From positions 26,911-90,910 of the forward strand of contig CALETE010000059.1 of NCBI GenBank assembly GCA_937920085.1: a stretch of 64,000 nt of DNA. Direction: 5' to 3'. The DNA comes from an uncultured Alphaproteobacteria bacterium (lineage in GTDB: Bacteria; Pseudomonadota; Alphaproteobacteria; Caulobacterales; Caulobacteraceae). Every line of letters starts with the position of its first letter. The first letter of the stretch is position 1. Shown piece by piece: positions 42,465 to 51,612 of this stretch. The translations under genes were made by a program, and so were the position numbers. The notes beneath the pieces are model-generated. The model made no database searches, had not been told where the DNA came from, and worked only from the letters and a program-made list of their open reading frames with translations.

Positions 42465-43336
42465 CCGCCCGCTTGAGCGACAACGTCCAGCAGGTAGCGA
42501 CCATAGGCAGTCTTGCCGAACACCTCACCCCGCGCCTTGAGCTGGTCGCGGGTGATAAAGCCATTGTGGAAGGCGATTTCTTCCAGGCAGGCCACTTGGA
42601 CGCCCTGGCGCTTTTGGACGGCGCGGACAAACTCAGACGCTTCAATCAGGCTCTCGTGAGTGCCAGTATCGAGCCAAGCATAGCCCCGGGATAGCTGCTC
42701 TACATAGAGCTCACCCATCTCCATATAGGCGCGGTTCAGATCGGTGATTTCGTATTCGCCCCGCGCCGAGGGTTTGACCTGTTTGGCTAGGTCGACGACC
42801 CGATTGTCATAGAAATAGAGCCCGGTTACCGCCTGGCGTGACTTGGGGGCCTGGGGTTTTTCCTCCAGGCTGAGTGCGCGGCCATCCTTGTCCAGCTCGA
42901 CCACCCCATAGGCTTCGGGCGTATCCACTTGATAGGAAAACACCGTCGCGCCCTTTTCCCGGGCCACGGCGCGGGCCAACAGGGCCGACATGCCTGCCCC
43001 GAAGAAGATGTTATCCCCCAGGACCAGGGCGACCCGGTCTGTACCGATGAACTCTTCTCCAAGGACGAAGGCCTGGGCCAGTCCATCCGGGCTTGGCTGA
43101 ATCTTGTACTGGATATCCATGCCGAGGTCCTCGCCGGTGCCAAACAGGCGACGGTAGTTCTCGATATAGTCCGGCGACGAGATCAGCAGGATCTCCCTTA
43201 TCCCGGCCAGCATCAGCACCGACATCGGATAGTAGATCATCGGCTTGTCATAGATCGGCAGCAGTTGCTTGTTCACCGCCAAGGTGGCCGGGTGCAGTCG
43301 GGTGCCGGACCCGCCGGCGAGAATTATGCCCTTCAT
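42461..43336 (-). CDS. rfbA: Glucose-1-phosphate thymidylyltransferase
   Basis: 291 residues. It forms dTDP-glucose, the first step to dTDP-rhamnose. ILAGGSGTRLHPATLAVNKQLLPIYDKPMIYYPMSVLMLAGIREILLI is the diagnostic N-terminal nucleotidyltransferase block, followed by EKPQAPKSRQAVTGLYFYDN and YLDTGT-like AWLDTGTHESL. It follows rfbD by eight bases. rfbB and rfbC are not in the window, so the pathway must be completed elsewhere. Confidence 0.96.
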   Translation of the reverse strand: MKGIILAGGSGTRLHPATLAVNKQLLPIYDKPMIYYPMSVLMLAGIREILLISSPDYIENYRRLFGTGEDLGMDIQYKIQPSPDGLAQAFVLGEEFIGTDRVALVLGDNIFFGAGMSALLARAVAREKGATVFSYQVDTPEAYGVVELDKDGRALSLEEKPQAPKSRQAVTGLYFYDNRVVDLAKQVKPSARGEYEITDLNRAYMEMGELYVEQLSRGYAWLDTGTHESLIEASEFVRAVQKRQGVQVACLEEIAFHNGFITRDQLKARGEVFGKTAYGRYLLDVVAQAGG

Positions 43337-43344
43337 GGCCGTTC

Positions 43345-44262
43345 CTATCTGGTGGGTTGAGCCAGAAGGGCCGCAACCACATCGCTGACCGCCTCTTGCC
43401 AGGGGCGTAGACTTACCCCGAAGTCGCGCCTTAGCTTTTTTGTGTCCAGTCGGGAGTTGCCTGGGCGCCTGGCGGGCGTCGGATATCCGCTCGTGGGAAT
43501 AGCCTTCAAAACTGGAATCCTATGTCCGGCAGCTTGGGCCTGATCGAAGACCGCCTTTGCCAGGTCATACCAGGTGGCTTCACCAGAATTGACCAGATGA
43601 TAAATGCCATAGGGCGGGGCCTCGGCCTCCAATCGCCCAAGGGCGCGTCTAAGACCCGCGGCCAGGTCTTCGGCGCTGGTCGGGCATCCAAGCTGGTCAT
43701 TGACCACTGAAACTTCATCGAGGGTTTTCGCCAACCGCAGCATGGTCTTGACGAAGTTGCCGCCGTCAGGGCTGACCAGCCAGGCGGTTCGCAGGATCAA
43801 ATGTTTCGGGTTCCCCAATTGGACCGAAAACTCCCCAGCAGCCTTAGAGGCACCATAGACCCCAAGGGGACCGATTGTATCCATCTCTTCATAGGGGGTG
43901 GATTTTGCCCCACCGAAGACGAAGTCCGTTGACAGGTGGATAAGGGGAATCCCGGCCTGGGCTGTGGCCCTGGCGAGGGCTGCAGGTGCATTTGCGTTGA
44001 TGGCCCAGGCGGACTCTATGTCGTGCTCCGCCTTGTCTACGGCGGTATAGGCACCAGAATTGATGACCGCCCGCCAGGGGCGACTGGCAACGATGGCGGC
44101 GATCTGATCGCAATCCCTTAGGTCCAGCTGATCTCGACCCGGCGCATGAATTTGGAAACCAGGTCCCGATAACCGACGCAAGGCCGCACCAACCTGACCC
44201 GTTCCGCCAGTCAGCAGAATGGGCAAGTCGCCGGTTTCAGGATTCGGGGCGACTGAGCTCAC
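43345..44262 (-). CDS. rfbD: dTDP-4-dehydrorhamnose reductase
   Basis: 305 residues from a GTG at 44262 with AGGAGG five bases upstream. The NADP-binding GGTGQVG (19-25), STDFVFGG and the catalytic YGASKAAGE (Y and K of the SDR pair) are visible, with the family end GNSRLDTKKL. It makes dTDP-L-rhamnose for lipopolysaccharide or other surface glycans. It is the first gene of an rfbD-rfbA pair. Confidence 0.93.
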   Translation of the reverse strand: MSSVAPNPETGDLPILLTGGTGQVGAALRRLSGPGFQIHAPGRDQLDLRDCDQIAAIVASRPWRAVINSGAYTAVDKAEHDIESAWAINANAPAALARATAQAGIPLIHLSTDFVFGGAKSTPYEEMDTIGPLGVYGASKAAGEFSVQLGNPKHLILRTAWLVSPDGGNFVKTMLRLAKTLDEVSVVNDQLGCPTSAEDLAAGLRRALGRLEAEAPPYGIYHLVNSGEATWYDLAKAVFDQAQAAGHRIPVLKAIPTSGYPTPARRPGNSRLDTKKLRRDFGVSLRPWQEAVSDVVAALLAQPTR

Positions 44263-44306
44263 AGAGCCTCCTGACGCACGATGACCAGATTAGGCGGGAC
44301 GCCAAA

Positions 44307-44338
44307 CCAAAAGGGCAACCCTCGTGACAAGGGTCGCC
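44307..44338 (-). terminator. Intrinsic terminator of the rplS end of the translation operon
   Basis: Read on the minus strand, GGCGACCCT pairs with AGGGTTGCC (one G-U) around a 7-base loop, and the following bases are CTTTTGG. It lies 37 bases after the rplS stop and 45 bases before the start of rfbD, so it would separate the two transcription units. Confidence 0.72.
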
Positions 44339-44374
44339 GTTCCAGGCGAAGCTATCCGGCCTAGGGCCTTTGCC

Positions 44375-44758
44375 TTAGGTGGATTCCTTTGGCACCTGAT
44401 TCATCTGGCGCTCGGCAATCCGTGCCGATTTTCCGCGGCGATCGCGCAGGTAATAGAGCTTGGCGCGACGGACGACGCCGCGACGCTTGACCTCGATGGA
44501 TTCGATCATCGGCGAATAGATCGGGAAAACCCGCTCCACACCTTCACCAAAAGAAATCTTGCGGACCGTGAAGCTCTCGTTGATGCCGCCACCCTGACGG
44601 GCGATGCAGACACCTTCATAAGCCTGAACGCGCTCGCGCTCGCCTTCCTTGATCTTCACATTGACGCGGACGGTGTCGCCCGGCTGAAAGTCTGGGGTCG
44701 ACCGGGCAGCGCCCAAACGGTCGGCTTCTTCCTTTTCCAGGGTCTGGATCAGGTTCAT
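44375..44758 (-). CDS. rplS: 50S ribosomal protein L19
   Basis: 127 residues. It sits at the 30S-50S interface. QTLEKEEADRLGAARSTPDFQPGDTVRVNVKIKEGERERVQAYEGVCIARQGGG and FTVRKISFGEGVERVFPIYSP are diagnostic, with YLRDRRGKSARI near the end. It follows trmD by 24 bases in the usual rpsP-rimM-trmD-rplS order and is followed by an intrinsic terminator. Confidence 0.98.
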   Translation of the reverse strand: MNLIQTLEKEEADRLGAARSTPDFQPGDTVRVNVKIKEGERERVQAYEGVCIARQGGGINESFTVRKISFGEGVERVFPIYSPMIESIEVKRRGVVRRAKLYYLRDRRGKSARIAERQMNQVPKEST

Positions 44759-44782
44759 GACTACATTCCTTGTCTTCCGGGC

Positions 44783-45499
44783 TTAATCGCCCTTTGCCTG
44801 TTGATTGGCGAGATGCTGCGCCCACAAGTCCGGTCGCCGCTCCCGCGTGGTTTGTTCCCTTTGTGCCTGCCGCCACTTGCCAACCTGGGCATGATGACCG
44901 CTCAAAAGCACATCGGGGATATCCAGGCCTTCAAACGTCCGCGGTCGCGTGTACTGCGGGTGTTCTAAAAGCCCGTCCTCGAAACTCTCTTCACTCAGGC
45001 TCTGCGCCGCGCCGAGAACTCCGGGCACCAGCCTTACGCACGCTTCGATCACCACCATGGCCGCCGCCTCGCCACCGGCGAGAACCGCGTCTCCGACAGA
45101 GACCTCCTCAAACCCCCGGGCGTCGAGCACCCGCTGATCCACCCCCTCGAACCGACCGGCCAGGACGATCAGTCCCGGCCCCTCGGACCATGTCTTAACA
45201 CGCGCCTGGGTCAGGGGCCGACCCCTGGCGCTCATGTACAAAAGCGGCCGCCCCCGAAGCTCAACGCTGTCTAGCGCCGCTGCGATGACGTCCGCCCGCA
45301 TGACTTGTCCAGGACCACCACCCGCAGGGGTGTCGTCGAGGAAACCGCGCTTATCTGTGGAAAACCGCCGAATGTCCAGTGTTTCCAGACTCCAGAGTCC
45401 GGCTTCCTTCCAGGCGGTTCCGATCAAGGAAACGCCCAAGGGGCCGGGGAAGGCCTCGGGAAACATGGTCAGGACTGTGGCGTCAAAGGGCATGGCCAT
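44783..45499 (-). CDS. trmD: tRNA (guanine(37)-N1)-methyltransferase
   Basis: 238 residues from the ATG at 45499. The ATG at 45493 and a TTG at 45526 are alternatives, and none has a clear ribosome-binding site. ATVLTMFPEAFPGPLG, the TPAGGGPGQVMRADV loop, YMSARGRPLTQ, LAGRFEGVDQRV and the trefoil-knot region SVGDAVLAGGEAAAMVVIEA are characteristic. It methylates G37 of tRNAs reading CNN and UGG codons, preventing frameshifts. rimM is separated from it by a plus-strand tesB gene, so it may need its own promoter within or beyond tesB. Confidence 0.96.
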   Translation of the reverse strand: MAMPFDATVLTMFPEAFPGPLGVSLIGTAWKEAGLWSLETLDIRRFSTDKRGFLDDTPAGGGPGQVMRADVIAAALDSVELRGRPLLYMSARGRPLTQARVKTWSEGPGLIVLAGRFEGVDQRVLDARGFEEVSVGDAVLAGGEAAAMVVIEACVRLVPGVLGAAQSLSEESFEDGLLEHPQYTRPRTFEGLDIPDVLLSGHHAQVGKWRQAQREQTTRERRPDLWAQHLANQQAKGD

Positions 45500-45620
45500 G
45501 GGTTCATGACCCAAGATGGCGGTCAATTGAAGCCTTCATGTGGAGTTCGCAGCCTTGCGGCCACGGGAAGTTACGCCTAATTCCACCCTTCCCGCAGTGC
45601 AGCATCCATTGAGAGCGTCC

Positions 45621-46490
45621 ATGGCCACCCCTGAAGACCTCACCGAGACCCTGGCCCTTGAGCGTCTTGAGTTGAACTTGTTCCGGGGCGTGTCTGCCGA
45701 TGACGGCCCGGGCCGGATCTTCGGCGGACAGGTCATTGGTCAGTCCCTCTTGGCGGCCTACGAAACGGTTGAAAACCGGATTTGTCATTCCTTGCACTGC
45801 TACTTCATCCGACCGGGCGATCCCCAGGTGCCGATCATCTATGAGGTTGATCGGTCTCGGGATGGCGGGTCCTTCACGACCCGTCGGGTGGTGGCGATCC
45901 AGCACGGACAACAGATCTTCAATCTCGCAGCCTCCTTCCAGGTGGCCGAGGAAGGGTTTGAACATCAATCAGACATGCCTGATGTTCCAGGCCCCGATGA
46001 CCTGATTGATGAGACCGAAGCCATGAAGGCGATGGTTGCCAAAATGCCGGAAGAGGCCCGGAAATGGGCCACACGGCCCCGCCCCATTGAAATGCGCCCC
46101 GTCGATGGCTCATTCTTCTTTGATGGCAAACCCCCCGAAGCCCGCAAACCAGAAAGCCAGACCTGGATGCGCGCCAAGGCCCCGATCGGGGCGGATCAGC
46201 ACATGCATCAAGTGCTCTTAGCCTATGCGTCGGACATGGGTCTTTTGGCCACAGCCATGCGTCCGCATCGGGTTCACTGGCAGACCAAGGGCTTCCAGTC
46301 GGCGAGCCTCGACCACGCCATGTGGTTCCACAAGCCGATCAATTTTAACGACTGGCATCTTTACACCCATGACAGCCCAAGCGCGTCCGGCGGCCGGGGT
46401 TTCATCAGGGGCTCTGTCTATACCCAATCGGGCGAGTTGGTGGCCAGTGTGGCCCAGGAAGGCCTGATCCGGATGCGCAAGCCCACCTGA
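45621..46490 (+). CDS. tesB: Acyl-CoA thioesterase II
   Basis: 289 residues from the ATG at 45621, the normal TesB length. The upstream open frame adds 27 unsupported residues. It shows a double hotdog fold: LELNLFRGVSADDGPGRIFGGQVIGQSLLAA, HSLHCYFIRPGDPQVPIIYEVDRSRDGGSFTTRRVVAIQHG and, in the second half, SLDHAMWFHKPINFNDWHLYTHDSPSASGGRGFIRG with the catalytic Asp/Thr/Gln region. It hydrolyses medium- and long-chain acyl-CoA. It is oriented against the flanking trmD and rimM, splitting an otherwise conserved operon. Confidence 0.95.
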   Translation: MATPEDLTETLALERLELNLFRGVSADDGPGRIFGGQVIGQSLLAAYETVENRICHSLHCYFIRPGDPQVPIIYEVDRSRDGGSFTTRRVVAIQHGQQIFNLAASFQVAEEGFEHQSDMPDVPGPDDLIDETEAMKAMVAKMPEEARKWATRPRPIEMRPVDGSFFFDGKPPEARKPESQTWMRAKAPIGADQHMHQVLLAYASDMGLLATAMRPHRVHWQTKGFQSASLDHAMWFHKPINFNDWHLYTHDSPSASGGRGFIRGSVYTQSGELVASVAQEGLIRMRKPT

Positions 46491-46525
46491 TCGGTTGGGA
46501 CAGGGCCTGGGCTCCGCCCTTGGGT

Positions 46526-47032
46526 CTATTCGGTTTCGTCGGGTTTGACGGCGATGACCCGGCCCTCGGCGATGAGCACCTCGGGCACCGTCTCACGGGT
46601 AAAGGGCAGCCACCAGCTTGCCCCCTTAGGGGGTTGGATTTCCAGCAGGTCTCCAGCGCCGAAGTCTTGTACACCCTTGACCTGACCCAGGACATCGCCC
46701 TCCGGGGTCTCGACCTTTAGCCCGATCAGATCTGCCAGGTAGAATTCATCGTCGTCTTCCGGCTCGGGAAGGTCCTCCCGTCGGACGTGAAGGGTTAGGC
46801 CCCGAAGGGCCTCGGCCTGGTCCCGGGTATCAATGCCCCGGGCGCGGGCGATGACAGCACCCTTAACGGGACGGACGCTGGTAAGCGACAGGGCCGCGGA
46901 TCCATCCTCGCGCAAGAGGTTCCGATAACGGCCAAGGGCCGTCGGGTCCTCTGTAAAGGTGGTGATGCGAATCTCGCCCTTGACGCCGAAGGCTCCGGCA
47001 ACGCGGGCGACGAGGAGGAGGCGGTCAGCCAT
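46526..47032 (-). CDS. rimM: Ribosome maturation factor RimM
   Basis: 168 residues. It assists assembly of the 30S head by binding S19. The N-terminal domain has LLLVARVAGAFGVKGEIRITTFTEDP and ARGIDTRDQAEALRGLTLHV. The PRC-barrel part has DEFYLADLIGLKVETPEGDVLGQVKGVQDFGAGDLLEI and FTRETVPEV. It follows rpsP by 25 bases and precedes the inverted tesB. Confidence 0.95.
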   Translation of the reverse strand: MADRLLLVARVAGAFGVKGEIRITTFTEDPTALGRYRNLLREDGSAALSLTSVRPVKGAVIARARGIDTRDQAEALRGLTLHVRREDLPEPEDDDEFYLADLIGLKVETPEGDVLGQVKGVQDFGAGDLLEIQPPKGASWWLPFTRETVPEVLIAEGRVIAVKPDETE

Positions 47033-47057
47033 GAGTCAACCGCCCCCTAATGCCGGC

Positions 47058-47543
47058 TTAAGCTTCCGGCTCGGCGGCTGGTTCAGCAGCGGGTGCTTCA
47101 GCGGCAACTTCAGGTGCGGCTTCGACCACCGCTTCTGCAGCGACTTCCGGTTCCGGGGTCGGCTCAGGGGCAGGCGCGGCAGCGGCTTCGGCTGCCGCAG
47201 CTGCAGCGTCGGCTGCCTTCTGGGCGCGTTCTTCAGCGCGTTCCTTGGCCTTCTTGCCAGGTACGCCCTTTTTCAGGTTCTGGCCGTGAACCCAGGTCAT
47301 GACGCCGGCGGCTGCCAGGAAGCGAGCGACGCGATCGGTGGGCTGGGCGCCCTTAGAAAGCCAGCCTTGAATTGCTTCCAGCTTCAGGCTGATCCGGTTT
47401 GGGTCGTCCTTTTTCAGCAGGGGATTATAGGTCCCGACCTTTTCAATGAAGCGGCCGTCGCGGGGCGAATGGCTGTCGGCCACGACGATCGAATAATAGG
47501 GACGCTTCTTGGCGCCGCCACGGGCGAGACGAATTTTAAGCAT
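47058..47543 (-). CDS. rpsP: 30S ribosomal protein S16 with long Ala/Glu/Pro tail
   Basis: 161 residues, about twice the E. coli protein. Residues 1-85 are ordinary S16 (MLKIRLARGGAKKRPYYSIVVADSHSPRDGRFIEKVGTYNPL). The remaining part has a short basic stretch (KKGVPGKKAKERAEERAQKAA) and then about 50 residues built mostly of Ala, Glu and Pro, with PEPTPEPE and repeated AEAP. Extended S16 proteins occur in alphaproteobacteria, but this tail is low in complexity and probably disordered on the ribosome surface. It follows ffh by 18 bases. Confidence 0.97.
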   Translation of the reverse strand: MLKIRLARGGAKKRPYYSIVVADSHSPRDGRFIEKVGTYNPLLKKDDPNRISLKLEAIQGWLSKGAQPTDRVARFLAAAGVMTWVHGQNLKKGVPGKKAKERAEERAQKAADAAAAAAEAAAAPAPEPTPEPEVAAEAVVEAAPEVAAEAPAAEPAAEPEA

Positions 47544-47561
47544 TCTAAGTCCTTGTGGTGT

Positions 47562-49100
47562 CTAGGATTTCTTGAAAGGGTTAAAGCCGGGCGGGAGGTT
47601 TCCCAGTCCCGGAAGGTTGGGAGGTGAGCCGCCGCCAAGGCCGGGTAGGTTCAACCCGCTGGCCATCTTGCCGAGCTCTTCCAATTGTGATGCGTCTGCG
47701 GTCGGGAGCTTGCCCCCGCCCAGGGACTTCAGCCGGTCCATGCCACCTGCGCCGCCAGCGCCGCCCAGCATCCCTGCCATCCGGGCAAGACCCTTGCCGC
47801 CATCACGGCTCATCATCTTAAAGGCGTCAGCCATCTGCCTGTGCTGTTTTAGCAGACGATTGACATCGGCCACATCGACCCCGGCCCCTGCCGCAATCCG
47901 CCGTTTGCGGGATGCTGCTAGAATGTCGGGTTTTTTACGCTCCAGCTTGGTCATGGACGAAATGATGGCCGACTGCCGGTCCAGCATCTTGTCTGAGATA
48001 TTGGCCTCGGCGATTTGCTTCTTAATCTTCTGCACGCCCGGCAAGAAGCCCATCATGCCTTCCATGCCGCCCATGCGCTTCATCTGGGCGAACTGGTCGG
48101 CCATCATATCCAGGTCGAACTGGCCCTTGGCCAGTTTCTTGGCCATCGCCTCAGCCTTGGCGACGTCGAGGTCTTGGCTGGCCTTTTCCACCAGGGCGAC
48201 AATGTCACCCTGGCCCAGAATGCGCCCAGCCACCCGAGCGGCATCAAAAACGTCCAGGCCATCGATCTTCTCTGAGACGCCCAGGAACTTGATCGGCAGG
48301 CCGGTCACGGCCCGCATGGACAGGGCCGCGCCGCCGCGACCGTCGCCGTCGGCCCGGGTCAGGACCAGGCCGGTGAGGGGTAGGCGCTCGTGGAAGGCGG
48401 TGGCGGTGCGGACCGCGTCCTGTCCGGTCAAGCTATCTGCCACCAGCAGGGTTTCAGAGGGCGTGGCGATCTTGGCGATCTCGGCGGCCTCGGCCATCAT
48501 GGCTTCGTCGAGGGTGGTCCGTCCGGCGGTATCCAGGATCAGGATGTCATAACCCTGAAGCTTGGCTGCCGACATGGCGCGGCGGGCAATATCGGGCGCT
48601 GATTGTCCTGCGACGATGGGCAGGCTGTCCACCTTGGCCAGCTGTGCCAGGGTCGCCAGCTGTTCCATGGCGGCCGGACGACGGGTGTCCAGGGAGGCCA
48701 ACAGGACCTTCTTGCGGTCTCGGGACAGCTTGAGCGCCAGCTTACCGGCCGTGGTGGTTTTGCCCGAGCCCTGCAGGCCCGCCATCATGATCACGGTGGG
48801 GGGGTTCAGGCTTATATTCAGGGGTTCGGCGCTCTCGCCACCCAGCATTTCCACCAGACCATCATAGGTGATCTTGACCACCTGGTCGGCAGGGCGAACC
48901 GAGCGGATCACCTCTTCGCCGGCTGCCCGCTCCTTAGCCTTGGCGATAAACTGACGGACGACGGGAAGGGCGACATCGGCATCCAGCAGGGCGATGCGAA
49001 CTTCCTTCAGGGCCTCATCAATGTCCTTTTCCGACAGCACCCCGCGACCGGACAACCGGTCGAAGACGGAGGACAGTTTATCGGTTAGAGCGTCGAACAA
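47562..49100 (-). CDS. ffh: Signal recognition particle protein Ffh
   Basis: 512 residues from a TTG at 49100, which gives the family start (M)FDALTDKLSSVFDRL and has GAGG five bases upstream. The frame continues 42 codons without similarity. NG domain: GLQGSGKTTTAGKLAL (P-loop), DTRRPAAMEQL, LDTAGRTTLDE and TRADGDGRGGAAL. The methionine-rich M domain starts near residue 300 (DQFAQMKRMGGMEGMMGFLPG) and binds SRP RNA. The last 70 residues are Gly/Pro-rich. It targets membrane proteins with FtsY, encoded at 58.3 kb. Confidence 0.96.
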   Translation of the reverse strand: MFDALTDKLSSVFDRLSGRGVLSEKDIDEALKEVRIALLDADVALPVVRQFIAKAKERAAGEEVIRSVRPADQVVKITYDGLVEMLGGESAEPLNISLNPPTVIMMAGLQGSGKTTTAGKLALKLSRDRKKVLLASLDTRRPAAMEQLATLAQLAKVDSLPIVAGQSAPDIARRAMSAAKLQGYDILILDTAGRTTLDEAMMAEAAEIAKIATPSETLLVADSLTGQDAVRTATAFHERLPLTGLVLTRADGDGRGGAALSMRAVTGLPIKFLGVSEKIDGLDVFDAARVAGRILGQGDIVALVEKASQDLDVAKAEAMAKKLAKGQFDLDMMADQFAQMKRMGGMEGMMGFLPGVQKIKKQIAEANISDKMLDRQSAIISSMTKLERKKPDILAASRKRRIAAGAGVDVADVNRLLKQHRQMADAFKMMSRDGGKGLARMAGMLGGAGGAGGMDRLKSLGGGKLPTADASQLEELGKMASGLNLPGLGGGSPPNLPGLGNLPPGFNPFKKS

Positions 49101-49336
49101 GTGGGCCTCATCTTTGTGGCCCAAACGCAATCGACCCCCGTGGACGATCACGTCGACGGGGGGCCTCGCCGTCCTCGTCCCGCCATAAGTCAGCAGGGGT
49201 CGTGACGGTGGAGGGCGCGATTGCATTGCGCCGGAAGCGCGGGTCTATGCGCGAAACTCGCCGAAAGGTCAAGGATTTGCGCCAATGCCGCAGGGCCAGG
49301 GCCTAGACCCCATGCCCTGCAGCTTTGAAATGCCCC

Positions 49337-51448
49337 CTAGGCGAGGGGAAAACCCTTGTCTCGCAGATAGGCCTTTACGTCGGGGTCCCGACCCCGGAAG
49401 GCGCGATACTGATCGGCTGGGTCGGTCGTATTGCCCCGGCTCATAATCGTGTCGTGTAGGCGCTTGGCGACCACTTTGTCATAGGGCCCGCCCGCCTCTG
49501 TGAAGGCTTCGAAGACATCGTGATCCAAGACTTCTGACCACAGATAGCTGTAATAACCGGCGGAATAGCTATCGCTGGCGAAGATATGCTGAAATTGCGG
49601 CGTCCTATGCCGCATGGGCAATTCTTCGGGCATGCCGAGCTTGGCCAGCTCCGTCTTTTCGAAGGCCCGGGGATCGATATCGGCATCGCCAGCCAGGTGC
49701 AGCTTCATATCAATCAGGGCCGAGGCTAGGTATTCGGTGACGTCGAAGCCCTTCTTGAAGGTATGGGTCTTGTTGATCTTAGTGACTAACGCGTTCGGGA
49801 TGGGCGTGCCGGTCTTATAATGCAGGGCAAATTGGTTAAGCACTTCTGGAGTGGGGAACCAGTTTTCGTTCAGCTGACTTGGGAATTCCACATAATCCCG
49901 GGAGACATTGGTGCCCGATAGGGTCGGATAGACCACGCTGGAATTTAGACCATGCAGGGCGTGACCGAACTCGTGGAACATGGTGGTCGCATCGTCCCAT
50001 GAGACCAGGACCGGCTCGCCAGGTGCCGCCTTCACGAAGTTGGCATTATTGGACACGATGGTCGTGACCTGACCATTGAAGGTGCTTTGTTCTCGATAGG
50101 CGTTCATCCAGGCGCCTGATCGCTTCCCGGCCCGGGCATAGGGGTCGAAATACCAGAGCCCCCTATGATTTCCGTCGGCTGTTTTGACTTCCCAGATCTT
50201 GATATCGGGATGGGCGACGGGCAGGCCCGTCACCGGATGGAAGGTGAAACCATAGAGCTGTCCAGCGGCCCAGTGCATGCCCTCCCTTAGCTTGTCTAGC
50301 TGCAGATAGGCCTTCACTTCGTTCATATCGAGGTCGTATTTCGCCCCACGGACCTTCTCGGCATAATAGCGATAGTCCCAGGGTGCGATCTTGACCCCGG
50401 CCTTTTCGCTATCGGCAATGGCCTGCATTTCGGCCACTTCCTCATGGACCCGAGCGATGGCGGCGGGCCAGACCCGCATCATCAGATCCATGGCATTCTC
50501 TGGGGTCTTGGCCATGGCGTCAGCCACCCGCCAGTGGGCATGGGTCGGAAAGCCCAGCAGCTTTGCCCGTTCGGCCCGCAGCTTGAGAATCTTCTTGATG
50601 ACCGCATTATTGTCCTTGGCGTCATTGTTATCGCCGCGGCTGTAAAAGGTCCGCCAGACTTTCTCGCGCAGATCGCGCTTGTCGGCATAGGTCAGGAAGG
50701 GGTCCATGGACGAGCGGGTGTTGAGCACGGCCCATTGACCTGCCTTTCCCTTCTGCGCCGCGGCTGACGCCATGGCCGCCTTAATGTCGCTAGGCAGGCC
50801 GGCGAGATCGGCCTCAGAGGTCAGGAACAGAACATAGTCGGTCTCATCGGCCAGCAGATTCTGGCTAAAGGTGGTGAAATAGCCGGCCAGTTCCTGGTTG
50901 ATCGCCGCCACCCGTGTCTTGTCTGCCACCGACAGATTGGCGCCGGCCCGGGTGAAGCGATTCCAATAGACCCAGGTCAGTCTCTGCTGTTCGGGGGTCA
51001 GGGATTTGCGGGCATTATAGACCGCATTAATCCGGGCAAAGAGGGCGGGGTTCTGAACAATCTTGTCATAGTGCGCGGCCAGCAGGGGCTCGAGGGTGGT
51101 CTCGACCTTTTGGACCTCTGGAGTCGAGAGGGTGCTGGTCCAAATGCCGTAGAAGGTCTGAACCCAAAGGCTGACCTGGCCGGATTTTTCCATGGCGATG
51201 ATGGTGTTTTCGAAGGTCGGCGCGGCCTTGTTATTTGCGATTGCTGTGACTTCGGCCAGTTCTGCGGCCATGGCCTGCGTCATGGCGGGAATAAAGTCAG
51301 ATACCTTGACCTTGTCGAAGGCCGGGACGCCGCCAAAGGGTCCGGTCCAGGCCTGGGTCATGGGGAGAGGTGCGGCGAGGGCACCCTTGGGAAGTGCCGA
51401 ACTTGCGGCGAGGGCGGCGGATGCGGCCAGGAAGCTGCGCCTTTTCAT
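49337..51448 (-). CDS. dcp: M3-family metallopeptidase (peptidyl-dipeptidase Dcp type), exported
   Basis: 703 residues. The start MKRRSFLAASAALAASSALPKGALA carries a twin-arginine-like signal (RRSFLAA) with cleavage near residue 26, so the enzyme is probably periplasmic, unlike cytoplasmic E. coli Dcp. The zinc site HEFGHALHG is at 492-500, preceded by SWDDATTMF. The long helical N-terminal half and the end DSYSAGYYSYLWSEVLDHDVFEAF are typical of M3 oligopeptidases. It removes dipeptides from C-termini. Divergent from murI. Confidence 0.93.
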   Translation of the reverse strand: MKRRSFLAASAALAASSALPKGALAAPLPMTQAWTGPFGGVPAFDKVKVSDFIPAMTQAMAAELAEVTAIANNKAAPTFENTIIAMEKSGQVSLWVQTFYGIWTSTLSTPEVQKVETTLEPLLAAHYDKIVQNPALFARINAVYNARKSLTPEQQRLTWVYWNRFTRAGANLSVADKTRVAAINQELAGYFTTFSQNLLADETDYVLFLTSEADLAGLPSDIKAAMASAAAQKGKAGQWAVLNTRSSMDPFLTYADKRDLREKVWRTFYSRGDNNDAKDNNAVIKKILKLRAERAKLLGFPTHAHWRVADAMAKTPENAMDLMMRVWPAAIARVHEEVAEMQAIADSEKAGVKIAPWDYRYYAEKVRGAKYDLDMNEVKAYLQLDKLREGMHWAAGQLYGFTFHPVTGLPVAHPDIKIWEVKTADGNHRGLWYFDPYARAGKRSGAWMNAYREQSTFNGQVTTIVSNNANFVKAAPGEPVLVSWDDATTMFHEFGHALHGLNSSVVYPTLSGTNVSRDYVEFPSQLNENWFPTPEVLNQFALHYKTGTPIPNALVTKINKTHTFKKGFDVTEYLASALIDMKLHLAGDADIDPRAFEKTELAKLGMPEELPMRHRTPQFQHIFASDSYSAGYYSYLWSEVLDHDVFEAFTEAGGPYDKVVAKRLHDTIMSRGNTTDPADQYRAFRGRDPDVKAYLRDKGFPLA

Positions 51449-51612
51449 GGAAACTCCAAACTTAGTCGATGTGCGGCCTGCGCCGCGATTGGCACCAGAC
51501 TAGCCGGGCTTTGCGCCCGCGTCACATGTCGGAATCTTCATTTTCTATTCGCTGTGTCGAGCCGTGCGAGGCAGCCCTGGTCTTGAGCCGTGAGGTCAGC
51601 TAACTCGGACGC

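Noticed and set aside
42461..44262. Complete rfbABCD rhamnose operon
   Set aside because: Only rfbD and rfbA are present; flanking genes are unrelated, so B and C must be elsewhere or absent.
51449..51612. Stem CGGGC...GCCCG in the dcp-murI gap as a regulatory element
   Set aside because: Only five bases with a short loop in GC-rich DNA; expected by chance.
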